Positions 24,013-32,788 are shown, counted from the stretch's first letter. The stretch: DNA of 38,693 nt from Limosilactobacillus gorillae (GCF_001293735.1 NZ_BCAH01000034.1:1-38693), one strand, 5' to 3'. The notes: a model not told the origin generated them from the letters alone. A program made the numbers and translations.

Positions 24013-24566
24013 CCAAGGCCACCGAGATGTTGCTAGAGGCAATCGGTGAGGACCCGTCACGCGAAGGTCTTAAAGAAACCCCCCAGCGGGTGGCTAAGAT
24101 GTACGCGGAGGTTTTTTCCTCTTTAGATGATAAACAGCCCGAAGCGGTTACCAACTACAAGGTCTTTCACGTTGATGAAAACCCTGAAATGGTGGCGGTT
24201 CAAGAGATTCCCTTTTACTCGATGTGTGAACACCATCTCCTACCCTTCTTTGGGACGGTTAGCGTGGCCTACGTTCCCCAAAACGGCCGGGTGATTGGTC
24301 TGTCAAAAATTCCGCGCCTGGTTGAATTTGTCAGTCATAAGCCGGGGATGCAAGAGCGGGTTACGACTGAACTGGTTAAGGAGTTAACCCGCCTACTCGA
24401 CCCGGCCGGAGTCGCAGTGGTGGTGGCAGCCCGTCATATGTGCATGGAGATGCGCGGGGTTAATAAGGCTGGCCAGTTTACCTATACCAGTCGCTTTACC
24501 GGATCTTTTCTGGAGCAACCGGGCTTAAAAGAAGAGTTCTTAAATCAGGTGGGGGGCCGGCCATGA
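23994..24566 (+). CDS. folE: GTP cyclohydrolase I
   Basis: 190 residues, type IA enzyme. Opens GTP to dihydroneopterin triphosphate, the first step of the pathway. Zinc ligands are Cys78, His81 (CEHHLLPFFG) and Cys150 (RHMCMEMRG), all in place. The gene overlaps folK by 19 bases and folC by 4 (ATGA), with AAGGAAG ahead of its ATG. Confidence 0.97.
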   Translation: MDQEKIAKATEMLLEAIGEDPSREGLKETPQRVAKMYAEVFSSLDDKQPEAVTNYKVFHVDENPEMVAVQEIPFYSMCEHHLLPFFGTVSVAYVPQNGRVIGLSKIPRLVEFVSHKPGMQERVTTELVKELTRLLDPAGVAVVVAARHMCMEMRGVNKAGQFTYTSRFTGSFLEQPGLKEEFLNQVGGRP

Positions 24567-25846
24567 GGACCTACCAATCGATTATCGATCAGTTTCCCCA
24601 GCAGATGTTAGCTGGTGAAGGCGACCGACTGAGCTTGATCAAGCAGGTACTGGACGCCTTAGGCAATCCTGAACGGACCTTTCAAATCATTCACGTGGCG
24701 GGGACCAACGGTAAAGGATCGACCGGCGCCCTGCTAGCACGCTTTTTAATGGCCAGTGGCCAGCGGGTTGGGCACTTCAACTCACCAACGCTGGTTAACG
24801 AACGGGAACAGATTTTGGTTGATGGTCAGATGATTGGAGAAGATACCTTTGTAGCCACCTTCCAAAAGATTGAGGCTGCCCTACCTAGCCCGCTGACCAT
24901 TAAAAGCCTTACCGTTTTTGAATGGTGGACGGTAGTGATGCTTCAATACTTTGCCGATCAGAATGTGGACTGGGCGGTGATCGAGTGTGGACTGGGCGGG
25001 ACCGATGATGCCACTAACGTCATTGGAGCTCCCAAAATTGCGGTCATTACCCACCTGGCTTTAGATCATACCCGGATTTTGGGGCCGACGATCGAAGATA
25101 TTGCAATGGCTAAGGCGGGGATCATCAAAGCAGGAACCCGCGCCGTTGTAGTGGCTCCAAATCAGCCAGAGAAGGGGCGCGCCGTTTTAATCCAACGGGC
25201 AAAAGAAGCGGGGGTCACGCTAGTTGAGGCCACTCAGTTAGTCAAAGTGACCCTTAAAGGGGACGTGGCCCACTTAAAGAGTGGTGAAGAGTCAGCATTT
25301 ACGCCTTGTAAACTGCGCGGCCGTTTTCAGGAGGAAAATTTGACTACGGCCCTGGCGGTGGTCATTAAGCTAAGGGAACAGGGGCTAACGGTAACCCTAG
25401 AAGCCATTGAGCGAGTCTTAAGGGAGGCCGTACTACCGGGACGGATGCAGGTTATTGACCATGCCCCACTCGTGATTATTGACGGGGCCCATAACCCCGA
25501 TGCGGCTAGCCAGGTTGCCATGACTATTAAAGAGGAATTTGCCAAAAAAAGGGTAACGATGGTGTTGGGCTTTTTAGCTGATAAGGACGTTAAGAAAATG
25601 GTCGCCACTTACCAACAAGTAGCTGATCATCTAGTCTTTACCAACCCGAACCACCCTACGCGGGCCTTTGATAGTAGGCCGCTAGCCCTTGCAATGGGGG
25701 ATGAATGGGCACCGACTGGTCCCGAGGCGGTTGAGATCGCCCGGAAGCTAACACCAAGGGAAGGTGTGATCATCGTTACCGGCTCCTTTTATTTAATTAA
25801 GGAATTGGAGGAACTAACTGATGCCAATCTTGATCGCAAGCCATAA
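24563..25846 (+). CDS. folC: folylpolyglutamate / dihydrofolate synthase
   Basis: 427 residues, Mur-ligase fold. The ATP-binding loop is GTNGKGS (47-53), with DGAHNPDA of the C-terminal domain and a lysine-rich VLGFLADKDVKKM. It adds glutamate to dihydropteroate and/or to folates; folate clusters of lactobacilli carry such a copy in addition to another folC elsewhere, so the exact split of activities is open. It starts at the ATGA overlap with folE; its last 26 bases overlap the next gene. Confidence 0.94.
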   Translation: MRTYQSIIDQFPQQMLAGEGDRLSLIKQVLDALGNPERTFQIIHVAGTNGKGSTGALLARFLMASGQRVGHFNSPTLVNEREQILVDGQMIGEDTFVATFQKIEAALPSPLTIKSLTVFEWWTVVMLQYFADQNVDWAVIECGLGGTDDATNVIGAPKIAVITHLALDHTRILGPTIEDIAMAKAGIIKAGTRAVVVAPNQPEKGRAVLIQRAKEAGVTLVEATQLVKVTLKGDVAHLKSGEESAFTPCKLRGRFQEENLTTALAVVIKLREQGLTVTLEAIERVLREAVLPGRMQVIDHAPLVIIDGAHNPDAASQVAMTIKEEFAKKRVTMVLGFLADKDVKKMVATYQQVADHLVFTNPNHPTRAFDSRPLALAMGDEWAPTGPEAVEIARKLTPREGVIIVTGSFYLIKELEELTDANLDRKP

Positions 25847-26426
25847 CCAGGCTAAGTTGGACGAACTAACGATGATTCTGGCAAAGGGCGGAATCAATGC
25901 AAGTGCGGCCCCCGCAGTTGCTAGCCTGCCGCCAGAGGGAACAAGCTCATATCTGGCTAACGCCCGTGTCAAGGCAATTACCCTTAGCCGTTACCTTAGT
26001 AATCAGTACGTGTTAGCAGATGATTCGGGCCTAACTCTTTTAGCCTGTCCTGGTCACTTAGGAGTCCAAACGGCCCGCGAACTAGCTAAACGTGGGGGCG
26101 ATCGTCTTCAAACCGTTCTAAAGATGGTAGATGGGGCTGACCGGACCTTTATTATGGACAGCTGGGTGAGCCTAGCTAAAAACGGTCAAGAGCTTGTGCA
26201 CGGTCACGGTCAGCTAACCGGTCAGATTGCCTTCAACCCGCTAGGAAAAGATGGGCGGGGCTTTGACCGACTCCTGATTCCTGCGGGCCAAACTAAACCT
26301 CTGGCGCTAATGGACACGGCTACGTGGTTAAAGTTTGCCCACCGTGCCCGGGCAGTTGAGAACCTATTGAAACAAGCAAAGGAGAAGGGTATTGAAGATC
26401 TTTTTGAAAATCCCATCGTTGGGTGA
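25821..26426 (+). CDS. Ham1/RdgB-like NTP pyrophosphatase in the folate operon
   Basis: 201 residues with the Ham1 (ITPase) fold: IASHNQAKLDE at the N terminus and the catalytic ADDSGL (66-71, Asp67/Asp68). The usual FGYDP substrate loop is replaced by GFDRL near 147-151, and SHR by AHR (173-175), positions that normally recognise the purine base. It sits between folC and folP, where the missing folate step (removal of pyrophosphate from dihydroneopterin triphosphate) would fit. The folate role is inference; a house-cleaning XTP/dITP function remains possible. GGAGG lies about 8 bases before the ATG. Confidence 0.85.
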   Translation: MPILIASHNQAKLDELTMILAKGGINASAAPAVASLPPEGTSSYLANARVKAITLSRYLSNQYVLADDSGLTLLACPGHLGVQTARELAKRGGDRLQTVLKMVDGADRTFIMDSWVSLAKNGQELVHGHGQLTGQIAFNPLGKDGRGFDRLLIPAGQTKPLALMDTATWLKFAHRARAVENLLKQAKEKGIEDLFENPIVG

Positions 26427-27525
26427 TGGATTTACCAAGGCAGTTTACCAACAGCTAACAACGGTCGATCAAAAACGGTTCCTGTTTTGGCAGGCGCCCC
26501 AAGACCAGCTAGAGGGAATTACAACCCTGCTGATGCGCCTGGATGCGCCGTTTGAAAAGCAAGTGGGCGGGGTGGCGTTGATGATTAACCAGTCTACCCT
26601 TCCGGTTTTGACGAACTGGGTCAAAAAGCGGTGGCCAGACGATGAAGAACTTAAGCAGTCTTTGGAGGAGATCGGTAAACAAGAAGCAATCCGTTGGCGA
26701 GCTGGTCGGTTTACCTTTAATGTCACTGCTCACCCACTGGTTTATGGAATCTTAAATGTGACACCAGACTCCTTTTATGACGGGGGTCGTTACCAAGAAA
26801 CCAGTGTGGTGCAAGCCCACATTGACCAGATGGTTCAAGATGGTGCCGACATCGTCGAAGTAGGGGGACAGACAACTAAGCCCGGGGGCTTTGTGGAAGT
26901 AACGCCCGCAGAAGAGATTGCTCGGATTACCCCAGCAATTGAATACTTGAAGAAAAACCACCCGGGGATCGCCATTGCTGTCGATACCTACAAGTACCCG
27001 GTAATGAAGGCAGCCGTAGAGATGGGCGTTGACATCATCAATGATGTAAATGCCTTTGCCGATGATCAAAAGAAACTTTTCCTGATGAAAGAAAGTTCAG
27101 TTGGACTAGTGACGATGCACTCGAGTCGGGAACATGAGTATGAAAACCTGACGGTAGCGATGAAGAAGTTCTTTGAGGATAACTTGGTGATGCTTGAAAC
27201 CGCCGGTATTGACCGGGAACGAATCCTACTAGACCAGGGAATTGGCTACTCCAAAGTGGCCGATGGAGAACAAGACTACGCCATGATGCGCAACATTGAC
27301 CAGTTTAATTACCTTAAACGCCCAATGATCATTGCCATTTCCCGTAAGGGCTTTGGTAAGCAGCTCTTTAACCTTGCTAAGGATGAGCGCTTAGATGTCA
27401 CCCTAATTGCAGAAACCTATATGTACTTGCACGGGGGCCGGGTTTTACGGGTCCATGACGTGAAGGCAACCCGCCAGCTGGTGAAGATGGTAGACACGAT
27501 TACCAATGGCTACTGGTCCTTATAA
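26392..27525 (+). CDS. folP: dihydropteroate synthase with N-terminal extension
   Basis: 377 residues. The synthase barrel begins near residue 116 (YGILNVTPDSFYDGG) and contains GADIVEVGGQTTKPG and a C-terminal VHDVKAT. It joins hydroxymethyl-dihydropterin pyrophosphate to p-aminobenzoate and is the sulfonamide target. About 110 residues precede the barrel, as in other lactobacillus FolP, with no domain I recognise. The only well-placed start is a TTG at 26392, seven bases after GGAG; it lies within the last 35 bases of the Ham1 gene. Last gene of the operon; no terminator hairpin follows. Confidence 0.94.
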   Translation: MKIFLKIPSLGDGFTKAVYQQLTTVDQKRFLFWQAPQDQLEGITTLLMRLDAPFEKQVGGVALMINQSTLPVLTNWVKKRWPDDEELKQSLEEIGKQEAIRWRAGRFTFNVTAHPLVYGILNVTPDSFYDGGRYQETSVVQAHIDQMVQDGADIVEVGGQTTKPGGFVEVTPAEEIARITPAIEYLKKNHPGIAIAVDTYKYPVMKAAVEMGVDIINDVNAFADDQKKLFLMKESSVGLVTMHSSREHEYENLTVAMKKFFEDNLVMLETAGIDRERILLDQGIGYSKVADGEQDYAMMRNIDQFNYLKRPMIIAISRKGFGKQLFNLAKDERLDVTLIAETYMYLHGGRVLRVHDVKATRQLVKMVDTITNGYWSL

Positions 27526-27864
27526 TCTCCAGGGTAAGACAATCAGTCCGGCCATGGTAAGTAACTCTAAGTTTAAGACTTGGCGGGGACTACCAAAGCT
27601 AGAGCGTTTTTTGTTAAAGGTACTCTCACTAGCGATAAAGAGGACGATCAAATAACCTCCCCGGATGACGGCCAGGGGACTGATTTGTGGTAGCGTGTAA
27701 AGTTGGTAAGTGATGGTGAGCCCGACTAAAAATAAGATGAGTAAACGGGTGATGGCTAGCCAGGTTGTCACCCGTTTTTCCTGGCGGGAGCGCAATCCCC
27801 GAGCGATGGTGAAGATTAAGCTGATAATGCCAACTAAGTTAATGGTAAAGAAGATAAGATTCAT
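27520..27864 (-). CDS. hypothetical small membrane protein
   Basis: 114 residues with about four hydrophobic segments (2-20, 30-50, 58-78, 97-112). I do not recognise a family. The ATG at 27864 has AGGGAGG 6 bases upstream; a longer frame to 27903 lacks a site. The 3' end overlaps the convergent folP gene by 6 bases: the palindrome TTATAA provides both stop codons. Next to a rightward small-protein gene from which it is divergently transcribed. Confidence 0.65.
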   Translation of the reverse strand: MNLIFFTINLVGIISLIFTIARGLRSRQEKRVTTWLAITRLLILFLVGLTITYQLYTLPQISPLAVIRGGYLIVLFIASESTFNKKRSSFGSPRQVLNLELLTMAGLIVLPWRL

Positions 27865-27936
27865 AGGGAGCCTCCCTGAAAACGTTTTTTCCAATTGTAT
27901 CATCCCTAGTTCTAAGCGGGTGACAGGGGTTGAGAC

Positions 27937-27964
27937 TTGAAAAAAATCTTAAAATGTGTAGAAT
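27937..27964 (+). promoter_or_regulatory. promoter of the KOW-like small protein gene
   Basis: -35 TTGAAA (27937-27942), 16-base spacer ending in TGTG, -10 TAGAAT (27959-27964). Confidence 0.55.
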
Positions 27965-28004
27965 AGCATTTATTGCGAAAAAGTTGATTAGCGAGGTGGA
28001 AGGC

Positions 28005-28355
28005 ATGACGTATTACAAGATTGGTGATAAGGTAGCAGCCAAAAAGTTTGGTCCTTTGGAACATGATTTTGCTGGGGAAGTTGAAAAGGTTTACGACAAC
28101 TCAGTGATGATTGCCATTACGGAATTTGATCCGGCAGACCAAAGCGGAATCAACGAATTAAATGGCCGGGCCGTGGTTCGCAAGGGCGAAGCAAAGATCT
28201 TAAAGGAAGTTCCACGTACCGAAGAGGACCTGGAAAAGGCCGCAAAAGAAGAAGAGGAAGCTGCCGCAAAGGCTGCTAAGTCAAGTAAGAATACCCGGCG
28301 GCGGGCAAAGACGACCAAAGAGTCATCTAATTCTGAAAAAAATTCAAATAAGTAG
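28005..28355 (+). CDS. small KOW-like (DUF2187-type) protein with charged tail
   Basis: 116 residues. The first 65 (YKIGDKVAAKKFGPLEHDFAG...VRKGEAKIL) resemble the small beta-barrel DUF2187/KOW-type proteins of Firmicutes, which probably bind nucleic acid or protein. The rest is a highly charged, helical and then disordered tail: an Ala/Glu/Lys run, then Arg/Lys- and Ser-rich. GAGGTGGAAGGC precedes the ATG at 28005, which I prefer over an upstream in-frame start at 27930 that lies before the promoter -10. Function unknown. Confidence 0.72.
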   Translation: MTYYKIGDKVAAKKFGPLEHDFAGEVEKVYDNSVMIAITEFDPADQSGINELNGRAVVRKGEAKILKEVPRTEEDLEKAAKEEEEAAAKAAKSSKNTRRRAKTTKESSNSEKNSNK

Positions 28356-28382
28356 TGACAAATCGATTTAATGTGGTATTAT
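28355..28382 (+). promoter_or_regulatory. promoter of tRNA-Gly
   Basis: -35 GTGACA (28355-28360), 16-base spacer, extended -10 TGGTATTAT (TATTAT 28377-28382), 31 bases before the tRNA. Confidence 0.6.
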
Positions 28383-28413
28383 AAATGAGTAAGTTAATTA
28401 CTCATTAAATTAT

Positions 28414-28484
28414 GCGGGTATAGTTCAGTGGTAAAACTCAACCTTCCCAAGGTTGCGTCGCGAGTTCGATTCTCGTTACCCGCT
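28414..28484 (+). tRNA. tRNA-Gly (anticodon CCC)
   Basis: 71 bases folding to a full cloverleaf: acceptor GCGGGTA/TACCCGC with T discriminator, D arm GTTC/AAAC (last pair C-A, usually C-G), anticodon stem CAACC/GGTTG with loop TTCCCAA (anticodon CCC, reads GGG), 4-base variable region, T arm GCGAG/CTCGT with TTCGATT loop. CCA is not encoded. A single tRNA gene with its own promoter and terminator. Confidence 0.95.
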
Positions 28485-28491
28485 TTATTGG

Positions 28492-28516
28492 TCATCGCTT
28501 CGGCGGTGATTTTTTT
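28492..28516 (+). terminator. terminator of tRNA-Gly
   Basis: TCATCGC pairs with GCGGTGA around a TTCG tetraloop, followed by seven T's. Confidence 0.9.
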
Positions 28517-28555
28517 ATTCCTACGCTTGTCTTTAGTGCTGGGCTTGGTATAATA

Positions 28556-28564
28556 AAAGCATTA
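28556..28564 (+). promoter_or_regulatory. extended -10 promoter of the argS leader
   Basis: TGGTATAAT (TATAAT at 28559-28564). No matching -35. Confidence 0.6.
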
Positions 28565-28574
28565 ATGGCCCCTG

Positions 28575-28757
28575 GAGTAGTAGTTATGATGTACGTGTTA
28601 GCGACCCACGATGGTGAAAGGTGGGACGTCCCCATAACGAAGGCGTGTCAGGGCGCTTTAATTGAACAAATTTTTTGAGTGGAATGATACATTCAATTAG
28701 AGTGGTACCGCGGGAAATCTCGTCTCTAGTAAGCATAGGCTTATTAGAGATTTTTTT
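28575..28757 (+). promoter_or_regulatory. T-box leader of argS
   Basis: Stem I features (CCCAC/GTGGG around GATGGTGAAAG, about 28602-28625), T-box TGGTACCGC (28703-28711), and a 12-bp terminator stem TCTCTAGTAAGC (28723-28734) with GCTTATTAGAGA (28739-28750) followed by seven T's. A CGT at 28644-28646 is a candidate arginine specifier but was not proved by folding. Fills the gap between the tRNA and argS. Confidence 0.9.
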
Positions 28758-28774
28758 ATTTAGGAGGAATTTTG

Positions 28775-30463
28775 ATGAACGAACGTCAACAAGTTGCATT
28801 GGCACTTCAAAAGGTATTGCCAGACCTGTCAGTTGAAGAAATTGTTGTGAAGGTGGAACGGCCAAAGGATGCTAAGAATGGTGACTATGCCTTTCCAACT
28901 TTCTTTTTAGCTAAGCAGTTACACAAAGCCCCGCAAATGATCGCTGGCGACCTGGTTGACCAGATCGATCAGACTGGCTTTGAAAAGGTAGTTGCTGCTG
29001 GCCCGTACATTAACTTCTTCTTAGATAAGGCCCAAGTTGGGGGGCAAATCTTGGCTGACGTCTTAGCGGACCCAGTAAATTACGGAAGCTCAGACCTTGG
29101 TAAGAAGGGGAACGTTACCATTGACCTTTCCTCACCAAACATTGCTAAGCCAATGGGAATGGGGCACCTGCGTTCAACCGTGATTGGGAATGCGATCGCT
29201 AACATCCTGGCTAAGGTTAACTACGTACCAGTACGGATTGACCACCTTGGTGACTGGGGGACCCAGTTTGGGAAGTTGATGGCTGCCTATGAGATGTGGG
29301 GGAATGAAGAAGAGGTTAAAAAAGACCCGATTAACACCCTGCAAAAGTACTACGTTAAGATCAACACCGAGGCGGACGAACACCCAGAATACGATGACCT
29401 GGGCCGGGAATGGTTTGCCAAGTTGGAACAGGGGGACCCAGAAGCCCAACGCCTCTGGAAGTGGTTCCGGGAGGTGTCCTTGCAACGGTTCATGAAGATT
29501 TACGACCTCTTGGACATCAACTTTGACTCCTTTAACGGGGAAGCCTTTTACAACGATAAGATGGAGGAAGTAGTCAGCCTGCTTGAAGATAAGCACCTGC
29601 TCAAGGAATCCCGCGGGGCGGAAATCGTTGATCTTGAAAAGTACGACCTGAACCCAGCCATGATCCGTAAGAGTGATGGTTCGACTCTGTACTTGACGCG
29701 AGACCTGGCCGCTGCCTTATTCCGCAAGCGCATGTACCACCACGCCCAATCTCTGTACGTGGTAGGGGCTGAACAAAGCAACCACTTTGCCCAATTGAAG
29801 GCGGTGCTGTCGGAAATGGGCTTCTCCTGGTCAGATCAGATTCACCACATTCCATTTGGTCTGATGAGCTTGAATGGTAAGAAGATGTCGACACGGAAGG
29901 GGAACATTGTCCAGCTTGAAGACGTCTTAAACGATTCGATCAAGCTTGCCCGTCAACAAATCGCCGAAAAGAACCCGACCCTTTCAAACGCTGACCAAGT
30001 AGCCGAAGAAGTTGGGGTTGGGGCCGTAATCTTCCATGACCTGAAGAACGAACGGACCAACGCAGTTGACTTCAAGCTTGAAGAAGTGGTTAAGTTTGAA
30101 GGGGAAACTGGGCCATACGTTCAATATGCCCACGCTCGGGCAGAATCCATCCTGCGGAAGGCAGGTCACCCGTCCTTTGAAGGGGCAACGTTAACTGTTG
30201 ATGGCCAAGAAGCATGGGAAGTAGCTAAGAAGATTGGTCAATACCAAGAAACAATCATGCGGGCCGCCAAGGAATACGACCCATCCCTGATTGGTAAGTA
30301 TGCCCTGTCTCTAGCTAAGTCCTTCAACCAGTACTATGCTCACACCCGAATTCTGGAAGAAGACGACCAGAAGCTTTCTCGCTTGGCCTTAGTTCAAGCC
30401 GTATCCGATGTGCTTAAGTCTGCCCTAGCTCTCTTGGGCGTTAAGGCACCAGATGAGATGTAA
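28775..30463 (+). CDS. argS: arginyl-tRNA synthetase
   Basis: 562-residue class I synthetase. The HIGH equivalent is in [16 protein letters not shown] (119-134), KMSTR is at 370-374, and the C-terminal DALR anticodon domain ends the protein. The N-terminal tRNA-recognition domain (1-100) is present. ATG 28775 lies about 8 bases after AGGAGG; the TTG directly in front is not preferred. Controlled by the T-box upstream. Confidence 0.97.
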   Translation: MNERQQVALALQKVLPDLSVEEIVVKVERPKDAKNGDYAFPTFFLAKQLHKAPQMIAGDLVDQIDQTGFEKVVAAGPYINFFLDKAQVGGQILADVLADPVNYGSSDLGKKGNVTIDLSSPNIAKPMGMGHLRSTVIGNAIANILAKVNYVPVRIDHLGDWGTQFGKLMAAYEMWGNEEEVKKDPINTLQKYYVKINTEADEHPEYDDLGREWFAKLEQGDPEAQRLWKWFREVSLQRFMKIYDLLDINFDSFNGEAFYNDKMEEVVSLLEDKHLLKESRGAEIVDLEKYDLNPAMIRKSDGSTLYLTRDLAAALFRKRMYHHAQSLYVVGAEQSNHFAQLKAVLSEMGFSWSDQIHHIPFGLMSLNGKKMSTRKGNIVQLEDVLNDSIKLARQQIAEKNPTLSNADQVAEEVGVGAVIFHDLKNERTNAVDFKLEEVVKFEGETGPYVQYAHARAESILRKAGHPSFEGATLTVDGQEAWEVAKKIGQYQETIMRAAKEYDPSLIGKYALSLAKSFNQYYAHTRILEEDDQKLSRLALVQAVSDVLKSALALLGVKAPDEM

Positions 30464-30486
30464 AAATTTGAAATAAATTAATGAAT

Positions 30487-30532
30487 GGGGCACTGGTGGG
30501 TTTCTATTTGAACCGCCGGCGCCTTTTTTGAA
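30487..30532 (+). terminator. argS terminator
   Basis: GGCACTGGTGGGTT pairs imperfectly with AACCGCCGGCGCC, followed by six T's. Confidence 0.7.
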
Positions 30533-30552
30533 TTCTCAGGGTGGGGCTTGGT

Positions 30553-30582
30553 TTGGCGTCAGCTAAAAAGCAATGGTAAAAT
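30553..30582 (+). promoter_or_regulatory. promoter of the class A PBP gene
   Basis: -35 TTGGCG (30553-30558), 18-base spacer, extended -10 TGGTAAAAT (TAAAAT at 30577-30582). Confidence 0.55.
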
Positions 30583-30612
30583 AGCATCATCATATTTTCG
30601 TTCGGAGGATAA

Positions 30613-32727
30613 ATGATGGACCAACAAAGACCGCCACGCATACCATTCAAGGAGCGGTTAATCAAGGGAATTAAAGGACTTGGCCATCGGATATGGCAAG
30701 TAGTTTCCCACCAGTGGCGTCGATTTCAGCTGACCCGCTGGTTAATCGTGATTATTTTGAGCCTGTTCTTATTAATGAGCACTTACCTCACCATCGTGGC
30801 TAAGACATCTAACGTCAAGGAACTAAAGGCCCGCTTGGAGCGGCCAACCCTAGTATATGATCGTGATAATAAGAGTGCGGGGAGCTTGTACTCACAAAAG
30901 GGGACCTATGTCTCATTGGATAAGATTTCTAGTAACGTTCCCAACGCCGTCTTGTCAACGGAAGACCGTAATTTCTATCATGAGCATGGTTTTTCGATCA
31001 AGGGATTGGCCCGGGCAGCTTACTTACTCGTAAAAAATAAGGTGTTAGGCCGGGATTACATCTCTGGTGGGGGGTCGACCTTGACCCAGCAGCTGGTTAA
31101 AAATGCCTTTTTAACCCAGCAACAAACCTTCTCACGTAAGGCCCAGGAAATCTTTATTTCAGTTGAGGTTGAAAACCAGTACTCTAAAAAAGATATCTTG
31201 ACGATGTATTTGAATAACGCCTACTTCGGTCACGGTGTCTGGGGGGTTCAAGATGCCGCTAAGCGTTACTTTAACGTCAACGCCAGCCAATTGACGGTTC
31301 CCCAGGCGGCCACTTTGGCGGGGATGCTGACGTCACCGGGAATTTATGATCCGGTCGACCATCCTAAGCTCGCAAAGGAACGGCGTAACTTGGTTTTACA
31401 ACTGATGGTGGAAAATAAAAAGTTAACGCAAAAGGAGGCTACCGCTTATAAGAAGACCCCCCTGGTGGTTACCGATGGCTATAGCGGTAACAACACCTAT
31501 AAATACCCTTACTACTTTGACGCCGTGATTTCAGAGGCAATCAGTGCGTACGGGCTGGATGAAAAAGAGGTTATGAATAATGGTTACAAAATTTACACGA
31601 CCTTGGATCAGGGCCAGCAAAAGGCAATGCAAGATACCTATGATAACGACGATAATTTTCCAACAACTAAGGCGGATGGGACAATTGTTCAGTCGGCCTC
31701 AATTGCTGTTGATCCTAAGACGGGTGGTGTGACGGCGGTTGTCGGCGGACGGGGGACCCACGTCTTCCGGGGCTACAACCGGGCTACCCAGATGAGACGT
31801 CAGCCAGGATCGACTATCAAGCCGATTGCAGTTTATACACCGGCTCTGATGCACGGCTACTATTATGATTCAACCCTTCAGGACAAGCTACAGTCCTATG
31901 GGACTAATAACTACAAGCCGAAAAATTACGATAATACCTATTCTGGGTCGGTTCCAATGTATAAGGCTCTTTATGAAAGTCTCAACGCCCCTGCGGTTTG
32001 GCTTTTAAACAAGATTGGGGTTGATACAGGATACAAGATGGCCCAAAAGTTCGGCTTACCCGTGGTCAAGGGGGATAAGAACCTGGCCCTGGCCCTTGGA
32101 GGCTTGACCGACGGGGTTTCTCCGCAGCAAATGGCCCGGGCTTACTCTGTCTTTGCCTCTGGTGGTAAGCTACCAACCACTCACTACATCACGAAAATTG
32201 TGGACGCCTCGGGAAAGACCATCAAACGAAAGACCCAGCTTAAGACCAAGCGGATTATCGATAAGAAGGTTGCTAACACGATGACGTCGATGATGATCGG
32301 AGTCTTTAAGCATGGGACCGGGAAGAACGCTGCCCCAAGTGGCTACACAATCGCGGGGAAAACCGGGACCACTAACTCTGGTCTGGCAAACGATGATAAT
32401 GACCGTGACAAGTGGATTATTGGTTATACGCCTGACGTGGTGGTGGTAACCTGGGAGGGTTACGATACAACCACTAAGACCAACCAGCTGTATGACGTAG
32501 AAAATAACGATATTTACGGACTCTTTAAAACGGAGATGACGGGAATCTTGGATAACACGGCCGGAACCAAGTTTACCGTCCAAGACGCCCAAACGAAGGC
32601 CCAGGAGGCGGCTAAAGCAAACGCTAAGTCCTCTTCGGGCAACTTTTGGAACCGGGTATCGGACTTTGCTAACAACTTCAACCAGCAGGTTCAAAATACC
32701 TGGGATAACCTTCGCTCGCTCTTCTAG
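30613..32727 (+). CDS. class A penicillin-binding protein (PBP2A-like)
   Basis: 704 residues. A basic cytoplasmic tail, one membrane helix (about 43-62), a GT51 glycosyltransferase domain (about 75-260) with catalytic Glu117 in TEDRNFYHEHG and GGGSTLTQQLVKN, then a transpeptidase domain with the three penicillin-binding motifs: S400-T-I-K, S456-L-N and K583-T-G. The C terminus is an Ala/Lys/Ser-rich tail ending in an aromatic amphipathic stretch. It polymerises and cross-links peptidoglycan outside the membrane. Closest in form to PBP2a/PbpF-type enzymes. Two adjacent ATGs (30613, 30616) are 5 and 8 bases after CGGAGGA, so the true start is uncertain by one residue. Confidence 0.94.
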   Translation: MMDQQRPPRIPFKERLIKGIKGLGHRIWQVVSHQWRRFQLTRWLIVIILSLFLLMSTYLTIVAKTSNVKELKARLERPTLVYDRDNKSAGSLYSQKGTYVSLDKISSNVPNAVLSTEDRNFYHEHGFSIKGLARAAYLLVKNKVLGRDYISGGGSTLTQQLVKNAFLTQQQTFSRKAQEIFISVEVENQYSKKDILTMYLNNAYFGHGVWGVQDAAKRYFNVNASQLTVPQAATLAGMLTSPGIYDPVDHPKLAKERRNLVLQLMVENKKLTQKEATAYKKTPLVVTDGYSGNNTYKYPYYFDAVISEAISAYGLDEKEVMNNGYKIYTTLDQGQQKAMQDTYDNDDNFPTTKADGTIVQSASIAVDPKTGGVTAVVGGRGTHVFRGYNRATQMRRQPGSTIKPIAVYTPALMHGYYYDSTLQDKLQSYGTNNYKPKNYDNTYSGSVPMYKALYESLNAPAVWLLNKIGVDTGYKMAQKFGLPVVKGDKNLALALGGLTDGVSPQQMARAYSVFASGGKLPTTHYITKIVDASGKTIKRKTQLKTKRIIDKKVANTMTSMMIGVFKHGTGKNAAPSGYTIAGKTGTTNSGLANDDNDRDKWIIGYTPDVVVVTWEGYDTTTKTNQLYDVENNDIYGLFKTEMTGILDNTAGTKFTVQDAQTKAQEAAKANAKSSSGNFWNRVSDFANNFNQQVQNTWDNLRSLF

Positions 32728-32745
32728 CCCCGGTTAGGTTGGTCA

Positions 32746-32754
32746 TGATACAAT
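32746..32754 (+). promoter_or_regulatory. extended -10 promoter of the YlbF-family gene
   Basis: TGATACAAT (TACAAT at 32749-32754), 35 bases before the ATG. Confidence 0.5.
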
Positions 32755-32788
32755 AAAAACAACGTCAACTTAGGAGGACAATATAAAA

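Noticed and set aside
29174-29596. Antisense frame of 140 codons in argS
   Set aside because: Shadow of a clear synthetase gene; no ribosome-binding site.
32170-32694. Long antisense reading frame (174 codons) inside the PBP gene
   Set aside because: It mirrors a well-conserved coding region on the other strand; no start site signal, and its content is a by-product of codon bias.
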